A stretch of DNA of 26,393 bases from Deltaproteobacteria bacterium (lineage in GTDB: Bacteria; Chloroflexota; Dehalococcoidia; Dehalococcoidales; BS750m-G39), in contig JABMRW010000022.1 of the NCBI GenBank assembly GCA_013202445.1, forward strand, positions 1-26,393, given 5' to 3'. Both the position numbers and the translations under genes were made by a program. A model generated the notes under the pieces. The model was not told where the DNA came from. It searched no databases and worked only from the letters and a program-made list of their open reading frames with translations. This document shows positions 14,799 to 22,330 of this stretch, piece after piece (position 1 is the first letter of the stretch; each line of letters opens with the position of its first letter).

Positions 14799-15368
14799 AT
14801 GATTTTAACTCAGTTTCAGACTGTAGGTCAAGAGCTATTCACCAAGGGGCTGGTCTCCTCCCATAGCGGGAATCTGAGCATCCGCATGGGAGAGCGGGTT
14901 ACCATTACCCGCCGTAACTGCGGGCTGGGCTGTTTAGAGGAGCACGACCTCATCGAGACCGGCCTCAGCAAAAACGACCGCAACACCCCCCTCGCCTCGA
15001 CGGAGCTGGCCGTCCACCGGGCTATCTACCGGGAGACCTCGGCCTCGGCCATTGTTCATGCCCACCCCCCTCACGCCGTGGCCCTGTCTCTGACTGATAC
15101 CGAGATTATCCCCACTGACACCGAAGGCATGTCCCTGCTGTGCAAAGTTCCGGTGCTGGGCTGGAACATGGAGGTCAAATCGGGCGGGCTGGCCGATATA
15201 ATCGCCCGGGCGTTAAAGCAGTGCCGGATTGTCATGGTTCACGGTCATGGTAGCTTCGCCATCGGCCAGCTGCTGGAGGAAGCCCACAACTACACCGCTT
15301 CTCTGGAGGAGAGCTGCCAGGTAACCTGCTTGTTGAAGTCACTGCAGGTGGGTGTGCCTAAGAAGTAG
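14799..15368 (+). CDS. class II aldolase/adducin family protein, L-fuculose-phosphate aldolase-like
   Basis: Members of this family are zinc-dependent aldolases or epimerases acting on sugar phosphates such as fuculose-1-phosphate or ribulose-5-phosphate; some make other small molecules. The 189-residue protein shows SSHSGNLSIR at the phosphate site and the ASTELAVHRAIYR glutamate near residue 70. The zinc ligands HAHPPH (about 87-92) and the third histidine in MVHGHGSFAIG (about 147) are present. All metal ligands appear intact, so it is probably active. The substrate cannot be told from the sequence. ATG 14799 has GAGGG very close upstream. It converges on ilvE and is separated from it by an inverted repeat. 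Confidence 0.85.
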   Translation: MILTQFQTVGQELFTKGLVSSHSGNLSIRMGERVTITRRNCGLGCLEEHDLIETGLSKNDRNTPLASTELAVHRAIYRETSASAIVHAHPPHAVALSLTDTEIIPTDTEGMSLLCKVPVLGWNMEVKSGGLADIIARALKQCRIVMVHGHGSFAIGQLLEEAHNYTASLEESCQVTCLLKSLQVGVPKK

Positions 15369-15371
15369 CCT

Positions 15372-15429
15372 GGTCTATTTTTTACACCCTGAAAAATCTA
15401 GGATTTTTCAGGGGACCCGCTTATAGACC
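15372..15429. terminator. nested inverted repeat between convergent aldolase and ilvE genes
   Basis: An inner perfect 12-bp stem (CCCTGAAAAATC 15387-15398 with 15402-15413, loop TAG) is nested in an outer GGTCTAT/ATAGACC pair (15372-15378 with 15423-15429). The ilvE stop codon lies inside the inner stem. Position suggests a bidirectional terminator, but no T tract follows the stem on either strand, so that role is not certain. Confidence 0.6.
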
Positions 15430-16331
15430 GGGGTGCACCAGTCAAGGTATTTGGGATTATTGCCCCTTATTATCTCAAAGTAGAGCTTTTGTAGCTTTGC
15501 GGTTATCTCCCCCACCTCGCCGTCGCCTATGGGGCGGTGGTCTACTTCCCCCACCGGGGTGATGTGGGCGGCGGTGCCGGTGAGGAAGCATTCTTCGGCG
15601 GCAAACAGCTCGCGGAGCTCAACCGGCCTCTCTATAGCCTCTATTCCCAACTCCTCTTTGGCCAGTTTTATCACCGTATCGCGGGTAATCCCCAGCAGGA
15701 TATGATTATCGCTGGCCGGTGTGACCAGCTTGCCGTCCATAACCAGAAAGATATTCTCGCCGCTGCCCTCGGAGATATGGCCGTCCGGCGTGAGCATAAT
15801 GGCCTCGTCAAAGCCCTTCTCGATTGCTTCGTTCTTGGCCAGGGCGTTATTGATATAAAGGCCGGTAAGCTTGGCGCTGGGCGGGATTACGTTATAATCG
15901 GGGCGCCGCCAGGAAGAGACGCCGCACCTGGCTTTATCCATATCCAGGTATGGCCCCCAGGGAATCACCAGGGCTAAGAAATCGCTTTCCAGGTTGTGGA
16001 GGCGGACGCCCAGGGATTCGGAGCTCTTGTAGGCCAGCGGGCGTATGTAGATATCCTCCTCAAAGCGGCACATGGCCACCAGCTTAACCGTTAGCTGGCA
16101 CAGCTCGTCTACGCTGTGGGGCAGGTCAATCTTGAGGACACGGCAGCCGTTTTGCAGCCGCTCAAAGTGCTCCTTGGGGCGGAAGATGTATATCTGCTTT
16201 TGGTCGCTATTCCAGTTGCCCCGGATGCCCTCGAAGATAGCCGTGCCGTAGTGGAGGGCGTTGGTCATAATCCCTATCTTGGCTTCGGCCAGGGGGACGA
16301 ACTGCTTATTAAAATAGGCGTAAGATGGCAT
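15408..16331 (-). CDS. ilvE: branched-chain amino acid aminotransferase
   Basis: IlvE carries out the last step of leucine, isoleucine and valine synthesis, a PLP-dependent transamination with glutamate. The 307-residue protein has the class IV aminotransferase fold. Features are HYGTAIFEGIRG, the PLP lysine in SAKLTGLYINNALAKNEA (Lys154), the EAIMLTPDGHISEGSGENIF motif, and FLTGTAAHITPVGEVDHRPIGDG near the C-terminus. ATG at 16331-16329 has an AGAGGG ribosome site. It has its own promoter at 16361-16390 with an operator-like palindrome over the -10 box. It converges on the aldolase gene; no other branched-chain synthesis gene is nearby. Confidence 0.95.
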   Translation of the reverse strand: MPSYAYFNKQFVPLAEAKIGIMTNALHYGTAIFEGIRGNWNSDQKQIYIFRPKEHFERLQNGCRVLKIDLPHSVDELCQLTVKLVAMCRFEEDIYIRPLAYKSSESLGVRLHNLESDFLALVIPWGPYLDMDKARCGVSSWRRPDYNVIPPSAKLTGLYINNALAKNEAIEKGFDEAIMLTPDGHISEGSGENIFLVMDGKLVTPASDNHILLGITRDTVIKLAKEELGIEAIERPVELRELFAAEECFLTGTAAHITPVGEVDHRPIGDGEVGEITAKLQKLYFEIIRGNNPKYLDWCTPVYKRVP

Positions 16332-16348
16332 TTAACCCTCTCCTTGGA

Positions 16349-16375
16349 TAGATAGCGCTCATTATAACCTATCTA
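16349..16375. promoter_or_regulatory. palindrome over the ilvE -10 box, possible operator
   Basis: TAGATAG (16349-16355) and CTATCTA (16369-16375) form a perfect 7-bp inverted repeat with 13 bp between. The -10 box (16361-16366) lies inside it. A repressor bound here would block ilvE transcription; the protein is unknown. Confidence 0.45.
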
Positions 16376-16390
16376 GTGGACATAAGACAA
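16361..16390 (-). promoter_or_regulatory. promoter for ilvE
   Basis: On the minus strand TTGTCT (16385-16390) and a perfect TATAAT (16361-16366) are spaced 18 bp apart, about 30 bp before the ilvE start. Confidence 0.7.
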
Positions 16391-16397
16391 GTTGGGC

Positions 16398-16429
16398 AAA
16401 AAATCAGGGAGGGGCTTTAACCCCCTCCC
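16398..16429 (-). terminator. Rho-independent terminator after the MscS-type gene
   Basis: On the minus strand a strong G/C stem (16421-16429 with 16407-16414, one bulge) is followed by TGATTTTTT (complement of 16398-16406). It lies between the mscS stop and the ilvE promoter and would separate the two transcripts. Confidence 0.7.
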
Positions 16430-16462
16430 CCCGTTTTATATCTTTTCCCGCCCGCCACCCTT
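16429..16462. repeat. dispersed 34-bp intergenic repeat, copy 2
   Basis: This is the partner of 11916-11949, with two differences in 34 bp. It is followed by a small AAGGGC-TAAA-GCCCTT hairpin (16469-16484). Confidence 0.8.
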
Positions 16463-16553
16463 ATTGGGAAGGGCTAAAGCCCTTTGCTCCCCACCCGCCC
16501 AAAAAGGCTTCGTCTCTTTTATCTCTTTACCCCGCTCCCGGCTGCCTTACCCC

Positions 16554-17783
16554 TCAATACCCCCCCTCGCCAGACCCGTCACCAAAACCCTCACCATGAC
16601 CTTTACCTCTCTTCGCTCTGGGAGCGGGCCTGGAGGTAGGCTTGGGAGTGGGCTTGGGAGCAGGCTTGGAGGTGACTTCCCCGTCGGCCGGTTTGTCGCC
16701 CATATAGAGCTTGACGTGCGGCCAGGGGATTTCTATATTTTCCTCGTCAAAGGCGCGCTTGACTCTCCGCCTCAGCTCGCCCATGATACTCCACTGTGCC
16801 ATAGGCTTGGTGTCGCCGACGGCTCTAATAACAATGCCTGAGTCGCCGAATTCCTCTACCCGCAGTAACCAGGGCGTTTTGGAGATGAATTGCGGTCCCC
16901 AGTCGGGGTGCTCGGCCATTTCCTCCCAGACTCGCCTGATTACGTCCATAACCCGGTCGAGGTCTTCTTTATAGGCGACGCCGACCTCAAAGAAAACCCG
17001 GGATATCGAGCGGGTATAGTTAGAGGCGACCCTGATTTCGCCGTTGGGGATAACATGCAAAATACCCTTCAGGTCTCTTAGTACGGTTCGCCGCAGGCCA
17101 AGCTCCGTCACCTCGCCGGTTATATCGGCGACTTTAACCACATCGCCGACGTTATAGTGGTCTTCCAGCATAATCATGAAGCCGCCGATTAAGTCCCGTA
17201 TCGAGTTCTGGGCGGCGAAGCCGATGGCGATACCGGCCACGCCGGCGCTGGCCAGCAGCGGGGTGATATCCAGCCCCAGCTCGGAGAGAATCATAAAGAA
17301 GGCAATTATAACCAAAAAAATTCCCAGAGCCTGGGTGACGACTTTACCCAGTGATTGTGACCGCTGCGTTATATACGCCTGAGTGCGGCGCTTCTTGCCT
17401 TTCGTGGTGACATACCGCCTGACAAGAATCGGCATTATTACGCCGAGTATTTTATAGATGAACCATGAAACCAGGATGATGGCAAAGATGGGCACACCGT
17501 GCTCCAGAAGCCAGTCGCCAACCATATCCAGAGCCGGGGTGACATCCACGCCGTAGCGTGAAACCACGACGGCGGCTACGGCCAGGGCCAGTATCACCCC
17601 GCCGATGCCGATAATTACCCAGGTTAAGGCTCTCCGGGTGCCCTCCAGTTGCTCCTGCCCCTGCTTGGGGAATAGCTTTTGCACCCATCGGAAAGCCCAG
17701 TGGCGGAAAAGGAAGAACAGGACGAACCCCACCACCACCGCCAGCAGTATCCAGACCCCGTTAGCCATGAACAGTTCCCACAT
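16554..17783 (-). CDS. mscS: MscS-family mechanosensitive ion channel
   Basis: MscS channels open on membrane tension and release solutes during hypo-osmotic shock. The protein (about 409 residues) has membrane helices near residues 8-28, 50-75 and 95-115, followed by the pore region LGLDITPLLASAGVAGIAIGFAAQNSIRDLIGG. The beta domain (GDVVKVADITGEVTELGLRRTVLRD), typical of the family, and a C-terminal alpha/beta domain complete the fold. It ends in a low-complexity tail rich in P, K, T and then G, partly encoded by a 12-bp repeat. I prefer ATG 17783 (AAGGTGG 5 nt upstream) to GTG 17792. A minus-strand TTGCCA...TATAAC pair upstream may be its promoter. It is divergent from the PAS gene. Confidence 0.9.
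   Translation of the reverse strand: MWELFMANGVWILLAVVVGFVLFFLFRHWAFRWVQKLFPKQGQEQLEGTRRALTWVIIGIGGVILALAVAAVVVSRYGVDVTPALDMVGDWLLEHGVPIFAIILVSWFIYKILGVIMPILVRRYVTTKGKKRRTQAYITQRSQSLGKVVTQALGIFLVIIAFFMILSELGLDITPLLASAGVAGIAIGFAAQNSIRDLIGGFMIMLEDHYNVGDVVKVADITGEVTELGLRRTVLRDLKGILHVIPNGEIRVASNYTRSISRVFFEVGVAYKEDLDRVMDVIRRVWEEMAEHPDWGPQFISKTPWLLRVEEFGDSGIVIRAVGDTKPMAQWSIMGELRRRVKRAFDEENIEIPWPHVKLYMGDKPADGEVTSKPAPKPTPKPTSRPAPRAKRGKGHGEGFGDGSGEGGY
16627..16674. repeat. 12-bp tandem repeat in the mscS 3' end
   Basis: About four imperfect copies of GGCTTGGGAGTG (plus strand) encode the Pro/Lys/Thr-rich tail of the channel. Such minisatellites readily change copy number, so tail length may differ among strains. 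Confidence 0.65.
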
Positions 17784-17902
17784 GGCGACCACCTTCTTTA
17801 GAACAGCTTGTTATATATACTACAACAGGTCTGGCAATAATGCTAGACTTAAATTTAGCTAGATGGTATATATTAAGTAATAAGGGTTAGGGAGGTAAAG
17901 CC

Positions 17903-18295
17903 ATGCTGGAGACACTGTCAACCGAAACGCTGGAAGCTATTTTTGACGCCATGCCGGTAGATATAACCTTCGTCGACGGGACTGATACCGTCCGGTACTA
18001 CAGCCGTGACAAGGACAGGATATTCAAGCGGAGTCCGGCGGTCATCGGCAAGAAGGTGCAGAACTGCCATCCCAAGCAGAGCCTGGACAAGGTAGAGCAG
18101 GTCGTCAGCGACCTGAAGAGTGGCAAGAGAAAGGTAGCCGAGTTCTGGATTGAGCTTAAGGGGCGGATGATATATATCCGCTATTTCCCGGTCAAAGATA
18201 AACAGGGCAAATACATCGGCGTTGTCGAAGTCTCCCAGGATATAACCGACCTCCAGAAGATAAAGGGGGAGAGGCGGCTGCTGGATGAGGGGTAG
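17903..18295 (+). CDS. stand-alone PAS-domain protein, DUF438 C-terminal type
   Basis: The 130-residue soluble protein is essentially one PAS sensor domain: LEAIFDAMPVDITFVDGTDTVRYYS, RSPAVIGKKVQNCHP, EFWIELKGRMIYIRYFPV and GVVEVSQDIT. This wording matches the PAS domain at the C-terminus of DUF438 proteins, which in that family follows a hemerythrin-like region absent here. No output domain is present, so it may sense a small ligand and act on a partner. ATG 17903 has GGGAGG 7 nt upstream. It is divergent from mscS and converges on the MFS gene, ending 1 bp before that gene's stop. The biological input is unknown. Confidence 0.8.
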   Translation: MLETLSTETLEAIFDAMPVDITFVDGTDTVRYYSRDKDRIFKRSPAVIGKKVQNCHPKQSLDKVEQVVSDLKSGKRKVAEFWIELKGRMIYIRYFPVKDKQGKYIGVVEVSQDITDLQKIKGERRLLDEG

Positions 18296-18296
18296 G

Positions 18297-19511
18297 TCAG
18301 CGCTTAGCCCTTCCCCTTCTGCCGGTCTCCATCAGGAATAAAGCTGGTATTATGGCGGCGGCTATAAACAACATGGTGACCAGGAAGCCGGTAGAGTAGG
18401 CTTCTAACGTGCCGGCGGCCATGATTGGTGATATTATAAAGAGCGGCATGGTGAAGCCCCCCAGAGACATTGACGATAGTATCAATCCGGTGGCACCGCC
18501 TACATGTTCACGGCCAATCTCGGGCAACTCCAGTGGCAGGGTTAATATTATAGGGGGCAGACTGCCCACGCCAATACCGCCCAGGAAAACTAAAACCCAG
18601 GTAGCCGCACTTGGGGCAAGCTGCCAGGCAAAGAAGAGGCATACCGGGATAGCAATGACGGCGGCATAGATGAAGGGCTTCCTAAGCCCTATCCTGTCAG
18701 AAATTGCCGGAACCAGGAGGTTGCCCAAAATCCCACCCCCGGTAAGCAGCGAGGCGATGGCCCCGGCCGTTGCCGGGCTGATATTATGGATAATCTCCAG
18801 CGCCTCCGGGAAATTCCCCGTAAATGAAATAACTGTCCCCATAAACAGGAAATATACCACGCAGGTTAACAAAATGTTCCGGCTCCTTAAGCCCCTCTTG
18901 ATGCCGGAAACCATTGGCGGCATCTTTATTTCTACCCCTTTCGGGGCGTTCCTGGCCAGGAAAGTCCACAAAAAAGCTACTGCCAGCGTGGCTATGCCGA
19001 TATAAGTAAGAGCCGCCCTCCAGTCTCGGAAAAGAGGTCCGGTAAACATCCCTAGCGTCATCCCGAATCCAATAGCCATCGTGTAGAAGCCGGCGGCCAG
19101 CCCGGCTTGTCTCGGCGGGAACCAGATGGCAACCAGCTTGGGCAGGTTGGGTGTTGCCCCGTAAACGGACAGGCCAACTAAACACATCAGGATAAACATT
19201 ACCTCGAAGCTGGGGGCAAAAGCTCGGGCCAGCCCGGCGGCTCCTCCCAGAAAGACGGCTATGCCCACTACTAGCCTGATGCCGAATCGGTCGGCGGCGG
19301 CTCCCGCGGTTGTAGCTACCCAGATACCCATCAGGACGGGCGCGGTGAATATCAGCGTGTACTGCATATGGCTTAAGCCCAGTTCGGGGGACAGCCGGGA
19401 GGCCAGTGACGGTATCAAAAACCAGGACCAGTACAAGCACAGCAGGGTTAGCCAGGCTATTCCCAGAATAACCCAGCGATAGCGGGGGTATATCTCAGCT
19501 TCGGTGCTCAC
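18297..19511 (-). CDS. major facilitator superfamily transporter
   Basis: This 404-residue membrane protein with about 12 predicted helices has the MFS loop 2-3 signature (GAAADRFGIRLVVG) and a weaker repeat of it in the second half (SDRIGLRKPF). The substrate cannot be predicted; by gross pattern it resembles anion or nitrate/oxalate-type MFS members, but that is loose. The start is GTG at 19511: an in-frame TGA lies just upstream and no other start codon precedes the first helix. The ribosome site is weak. It sits downstream of the dinB remnant on the same strand and converges on the PAS gene. Confidence 0.85.
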   Translation of the reverse strand: MSTEAEIYPRYRWVILGIAWLTLLCLYWSWFLIPSLASRLSPELGLSHMQYTLIFTAPVLMGIWVATTAGAAADRFGIRLVVGIAVFLGGAAGLARAFAPSFEVMFILMCLVGLSVYGATPNLPKLVAIWFPPRQAGLAAGFYTMAIGFGMTLGMFTGPLFRDWRAALTYIGIATLAVAFLWTFLARNAPKGVEIKMPPMVSGIKRGLRSRNILLTCVVYFLFMGTVISFTGNFPEALEIIHNISPATAGAIASLLTGGGILGNLLVPAISDRIGLRKPFIYAAVIAIPVCLFFAWQLAPSAATWVLVFLGGIGVGSLPPIILTLPLELPEIGREHVGGATGLILSSMSLGGFTMPLFIISPIMAAGTLEAYSTGFLVTMLFIAAAIIPALFLMETGRRGRAKR

Positions 19512-19534
19512 GTCGGCGTGTTTTCGCTCATTAA

Positions 19535-19806
19535 TTAAAAGGGGAATCTTATTGAGGATAGCCTGGAGGGGGGATGGCTGTCAATTTTTCTCTCTATAAA
19601 CCCGGCGTAGTCCGCCCGGTCGTCAATGCCGCTGGCGGAGCGTTGTAGAACCTCACCAGACGCGCCAAAATGGCTTTTCAGCGTGTTTAGAGGCGTAATA
19701 GATAGTTGGGACCTAGGTTAGTGATGCCCATGCGCTCCAATTTACGTTCCGTCTTCTGGTCTATCCCCGGCAGCCTGGCGATATGTATAATGCGGCGGGC
19801 TGTCAC
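19535..19806 (-). pseudogene. decayed dinB (DNA polymerase IV) 3' fragment
   Basis: Two reading frames together resemble the helix-hairpin-helix part of Y-family polymerase DinB. The first runs from 19806 to a TAA at 19687-19689 and contains IARLPGIDQKTERKLERMGITNLG. The second, offset by one base, continues with LKSHFGASGEVLQRSASGIDDR and ends at 19535. The join requires a frameshift near 19705-19715. The catalytic palm domain is absent and the fragment abuts the DUF951 gene. The first frame happens to open with GTG overlapping the DUF951 TGA stop, so a 39-residue peptide could still be made, but decay is the simpler reading. Confidence 0.6.
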
Positions 19807-19994
19807 TTGCCCCGGGAGATAAATTCTTTAACCCGTCGCTCAAAAACAGGACGCTTGAGCAGCACGCGGTGCTGGCACTTGAGGCACTTGATGCCGATGT
19901 CGGCGCCCACCCTTACCACCTCCCACTGGTCACTGCCGCAGGGGTGCTGTTTCTTGAGGCGGACGACATCACCCGACCTTATCTCCATGGCCAT
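19803..19994 (-). CDS. DUF951 family small protein
   Basis: This 63-residue protein matches the conserved DUF951 pattern: GDVVRLKKQHPCG, WEVVRVGADIGIKCLKCQHRVLL and FERRVKEFI. The CLKC pair with the other cysteine in HPCG may bind metal. The family is widespread in Firmicutes and relatives and its function is unknown; the fold is thought to be a small beta-rich nucleic-acid-binding type, but I would not claim activity. The start is ATG at 19994, 8 bp after the pyrF stop, with GAGG 7 nt upstream formed at the end of pyrF, so it is co-transcribed with pyrF. Confidence 0.85.
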   Translation of the reverse strand: MAMEIRSGDVVRLKKQHPCGSDQWEVVRVGADIGIKCLKCQHRVLLKRPVFERRVKEFISRGK

Positions 19995-20002
19995 TGGTTA
20001 CC

Positions 20003-20824
20003 TCAGGGAGCCAGGGTGAGGGTGGAACGGTAGTAGTTGATTCTCTCCCGCAGGTCGGCGGCCACCCGCCGCGCCGCCTCGGCGTAGTCCTTGTCCTGGG
20101 AAGCGTAGATAATCTGCCGTGACGAAGTCAGGATGGCCTTCCGCCCCATGGCGTTGACCCCGTAGCGGACGGACGAAGCCAGGTCTCCCCCCTGGGCGCC
20201 GATGCCGGGTATCAGCAGCGGCATATCGGGGTGGCTCTGCCTTATCAGCTTCAGTTCCTCGGGGTAGGTAGCCCCCACCACCAGCCCGATGTTGCCCTGC
20301 TTATTCCACAGGGCGGCCCTCATGGCGATTATCTCGAAGAGGGAGAGCTGGGCGTTCTCGGTCTCAAATCTCAGGTTCTGGAAATCGACGGCGCCGGGGT
20401 TGGAGGTGCGGCAGAGGATAAAGACCCCCTTATCCCAGTACCCGATAAAAGGCTCTAACGAATCGAAACCCAGGTAGGGGTTGACGGTGGCGGCGTCACA
20501 GCCCAGGGTGACAAAGATGGCCTTGGCGTAGGCCCGGGCGGTGTTGCCGATATCGCCCCGCTTGCCGTCGCCAATCACCGGGATATGGTCCGGTATGGCC
20601 TTGATGGTGCGCTTCAGGATATCGATGCCATCGTCGAGGGCCTCGTAGAAGGCAAAGTTGAGCTTATAGGCGCAGACCAGCTCCGAAGTGGCATCAATAA
20701 TTGACTTATTGAATTTAAAAACGTCTAATTTAGGCGGCATCTGCTCCGGGTCGGGGTCAAGCCCGATGCAGAGCAGGCTGTTGTTCTTATCGGTACTGTA
20801 GTTCAGCTTTTCGTCAAAGTTCAC
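20003..20824 (-). CDS. pyrF: orotidine 5'-phosphate decarboxylase
   Basis: PyrF converts orotidine monophosphate to UMP, the last step of pyrimidine synthesis. The 273-residue protein has LLCIGLDPDPEQMP, the catalytic DGKRGDIGNTA motif (Asp-x-Lys-x-x-Asp) and LIPGIGAQGGD at the phosphate site. It belongs to the longer PyrF type. GTG 20824, with AGGGGG about 8 nt upstream, gives the expected start (VNFDEKLNYS). The open frame runs further upstream to 20992 but that part crosses the promoter and is not conserved. Its own promoter (20843-20871) is divergent from folC. DUF951 follows. Confidence 0.93.
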   Translation of the reverse strand: MNFDEKLNYSTDKNNSLLCIGLDPDPEQMPPKLDVFKFNKSIIDATSELVCAYKLNFAFYEALDDGIDILKRTIKAIPDHIPVIGDGKRGDIGNTARAYAKAIFVTLGCDAATVNPYLGFDSLEPFIGYWDKGVFILCRTSNPGAVDFQNLRFETENAQLSLFEIIAMRAALWNKQGNIGLVVGATYPEELKLIRQSHPDMPLLIPGIGAQGGDLASSVRYGVNAMGRKAILTSSRQIIYASQDKDYAEAARRVAADLRERINYYRSTLTLAP

Positions 20825-20842
20825 CTCGCACCCCCTGCGTTG

Positions 20843-20871
20843 ATGATACCAGCCGCCAATATAGGCGTCAA
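20843..20871 (-). promoter_or_regulatory. promoter for pyrF
   Basis: On the minus strand TTGACG (20866-20871) and TATCAT (20843-20848) are spaced exactly 17 bp, giving a short leader that includes the AGGGGG ribosome site. Confidence 0.7.
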
Positions 20872-20884
20872 GTGGGTTATTGCA

Positions 20885-20914
20885 TTGTGGCTTTGCTGGC
20901 GGCGGTGCTATAAT
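20885..20914 (+). promoter_or_regulatory. promoter for folC, near-leaderless
   Basis: TTGTGG (20885-20890) and a perfect TATAAT (20909-20914) are spaced 18 bp. The GTG start of folC follows only 9 bp after the -10 and no Shine-Dalgarno is present. The pyrF and folC promoters lie back to back. Confidence 0.6.
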
Positions 20915-20923
20915 TAGCCAACC

Positions 20924-22279
20924 GTGAACTACCAGCAAGCTATAGACTACATCAACAGCTATACCGACTACGAAAAGATAGGCATGCCCCACGACCCCGC
21001 CCTCTACGACCTGCGGCGTGTCTATGAGTTACTGTCTCTTCTGGGCAACCTCCACCGCAAGGCCGGCCCTATCCATATTACCGGCACCAACGGCAAGGGC
21101 AGCGTGGCGGTGATGGTGGCTTCAGTCCTTACCGCCTCCGGTTACCGCACCGGGCTTTACACCTCCCCCCACTTCCACACCTGGCGGGAGCGCATCCAGG
21201 TTGACGGGGAGCTAATCTCCGAAGACGAGCTGGCCCGGCTGGTGACAGAGCTCCAGCCCCAGGTGGAGGCGGTCAACGAGCGGGCCAACTACGGCAAGCT
21301 GACTACCTTTGAGTTGCTGACGGCGCTGGCCTTCGCCTACTTCGGGCAGAAGGGGGTCAGGTTTCAGGTGCTGGAGGTGGGGCTGGGCGGCAAGTTCGAT
21401 GCCACCAGCGTCATCACCCCCCTGGTCTCTGTTATCACTCCTATTAGCTTTGACCACATGGACGTGCTGGGCAGCACCCTTGAGGAGATTACCGCCGAAA
21501 AGTGCGGCATAATCAAACCGGATAGCATCGTGGTGACCGCCCCCCAGCCCCCCGAAGCGGCCGGGGTAATCAAAGAGGCCTGCCGGGAGCGCCGGGCAAA
21601 GCTAATCACCGTGGGCAAGGATGTCACCTGGCAGGGCTTAAGCTTTGCCCTGGACGGCCAGCGGCTGCGGGTGCAGGGCAGAATTAACTACGAGCTTTTC
21701 CTGCCCCTCCTCGGCGAGCACCAGCTGGTCAATGCCGCCACGGCGGTAGCCGCCCTGGAGGTTCTGGTCGATAAAGGCTTTGATATTCCCAAAGAAAGCG
21801 TTATTAAAGGCTTCGAGCAGGTCAGCTGGCCGGGGAGGTTCCAGATTCTGCGCCGCCACCCCCTGCTGGTGGTTGACGGCGGCCATAATATCGGCGCCGC
21901 CCGGAGCTTAACGCAGTCTATCAAACAATACCTGGATTACAAGCGGGCTATCCTGGTGATGGGCACATCGCAGGATAAGGATGTCGCCAGCCTGGTTGCC
22001 GAGCTGGCCCCCCTCTTTAACCAGGTCATGGTCACCCGCTCCCGCCACCCCCGGGCGCTGGCGCCGGCGCCGCTGGCGGCCGCCTTTTCCCGCCACGGGA
22101 TAAAAGTCCAGCTGGCTGATGACGTCCCTTCAGCGCTCTCCCAGGCGCTGGCTCTGGCCGGGGAAAACGACCTGGTCTGTGTGGCCGGCTCCCTATTCGT
22201 TGTCGCTGAGGCCATGGAGGCGGCGGCGGGGCTTTTCCCTACCACCGGCCCCGACGTCCCCGAGCTTTTTTTGCCTTAA
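20924..22279 (+). CDS. folC: folylpolyglutamate synthase / dihydrofolate synthase
   Basis: FolC adds glutamate to dihydropteroate and/or tetrahydrofolate, retaining folates in the cell. The 451-residue Mur-ligase-type enzyme has the ATP-binding ITGTNGKGSVAVM loop near residue 50, SPHFHTWRERI, the EVGLGGKFDATS signature, SFDHMDVLGSTLEEITAEK, and the C-terminal WPGRFQ and DGGHN motifs. Length is standard. Starts at GTG 20924. Whether one or both activities are present cannot be told. It is followed after 51 bp by fmdB-like and dtd. Confidence 0.94.
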   Translation: MNYQQAIDYINSYTDYEKIGMPHDPALYDLRRVYELLSLLGNLHRKAGPIHITGTNGKGSVAVMVASVLTASGYRTGLYTSPHFHTWRERIQVDGELISEDELARLVTELQPQVEAVNERANYGKLTTFELLTALAFAYFGQKGVRFQVLEVGLGGKFDATSVITPLVSVITPISFDHMDVLGSTLEEITAEKCGIIKPDSIVVTAPQPPEAAGVIKEACRERRAKLITVGKDVTWQGLSFALDGQRLRVQGRINYELFLPLLGEHQLVNAATAVAALEVLVDKGFDIPKESVIKGFEQVSWPGRFQILRRHPLLVVDGGHNIGAARSLTQSIKQYLDYKRAILVMGTSQDKDVASLVAELAPLFNQVMVTRSRHPRALAPAPLAAAFSRHGIKVQLADDVPSALSQALALAGENDLVCVAGSLFVVAEAMEAAAGLFPTTGPDVPELFLP

Positions 22280-22330
22280 GACGGGCGGTTACGGTAAAAT
22301 ATCCAGGAATATTATTTAAGGGGTTGCTTA

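Noticed and set aside
18784..19440. 218-codon frame within the MFS gene
   Set aside because: Out-of-frame shadow on the same strand; lacks membrane pattern and conservation, while the MFS frame has both.
20825..20992. N-terminal extension of pyrF up to 20992
   Set aside because: Conserved PyrF sequence begins at GTG 20824, which has a ribosome site; the upstream part covers both the pyrF and folC promoters and overlaps folC.
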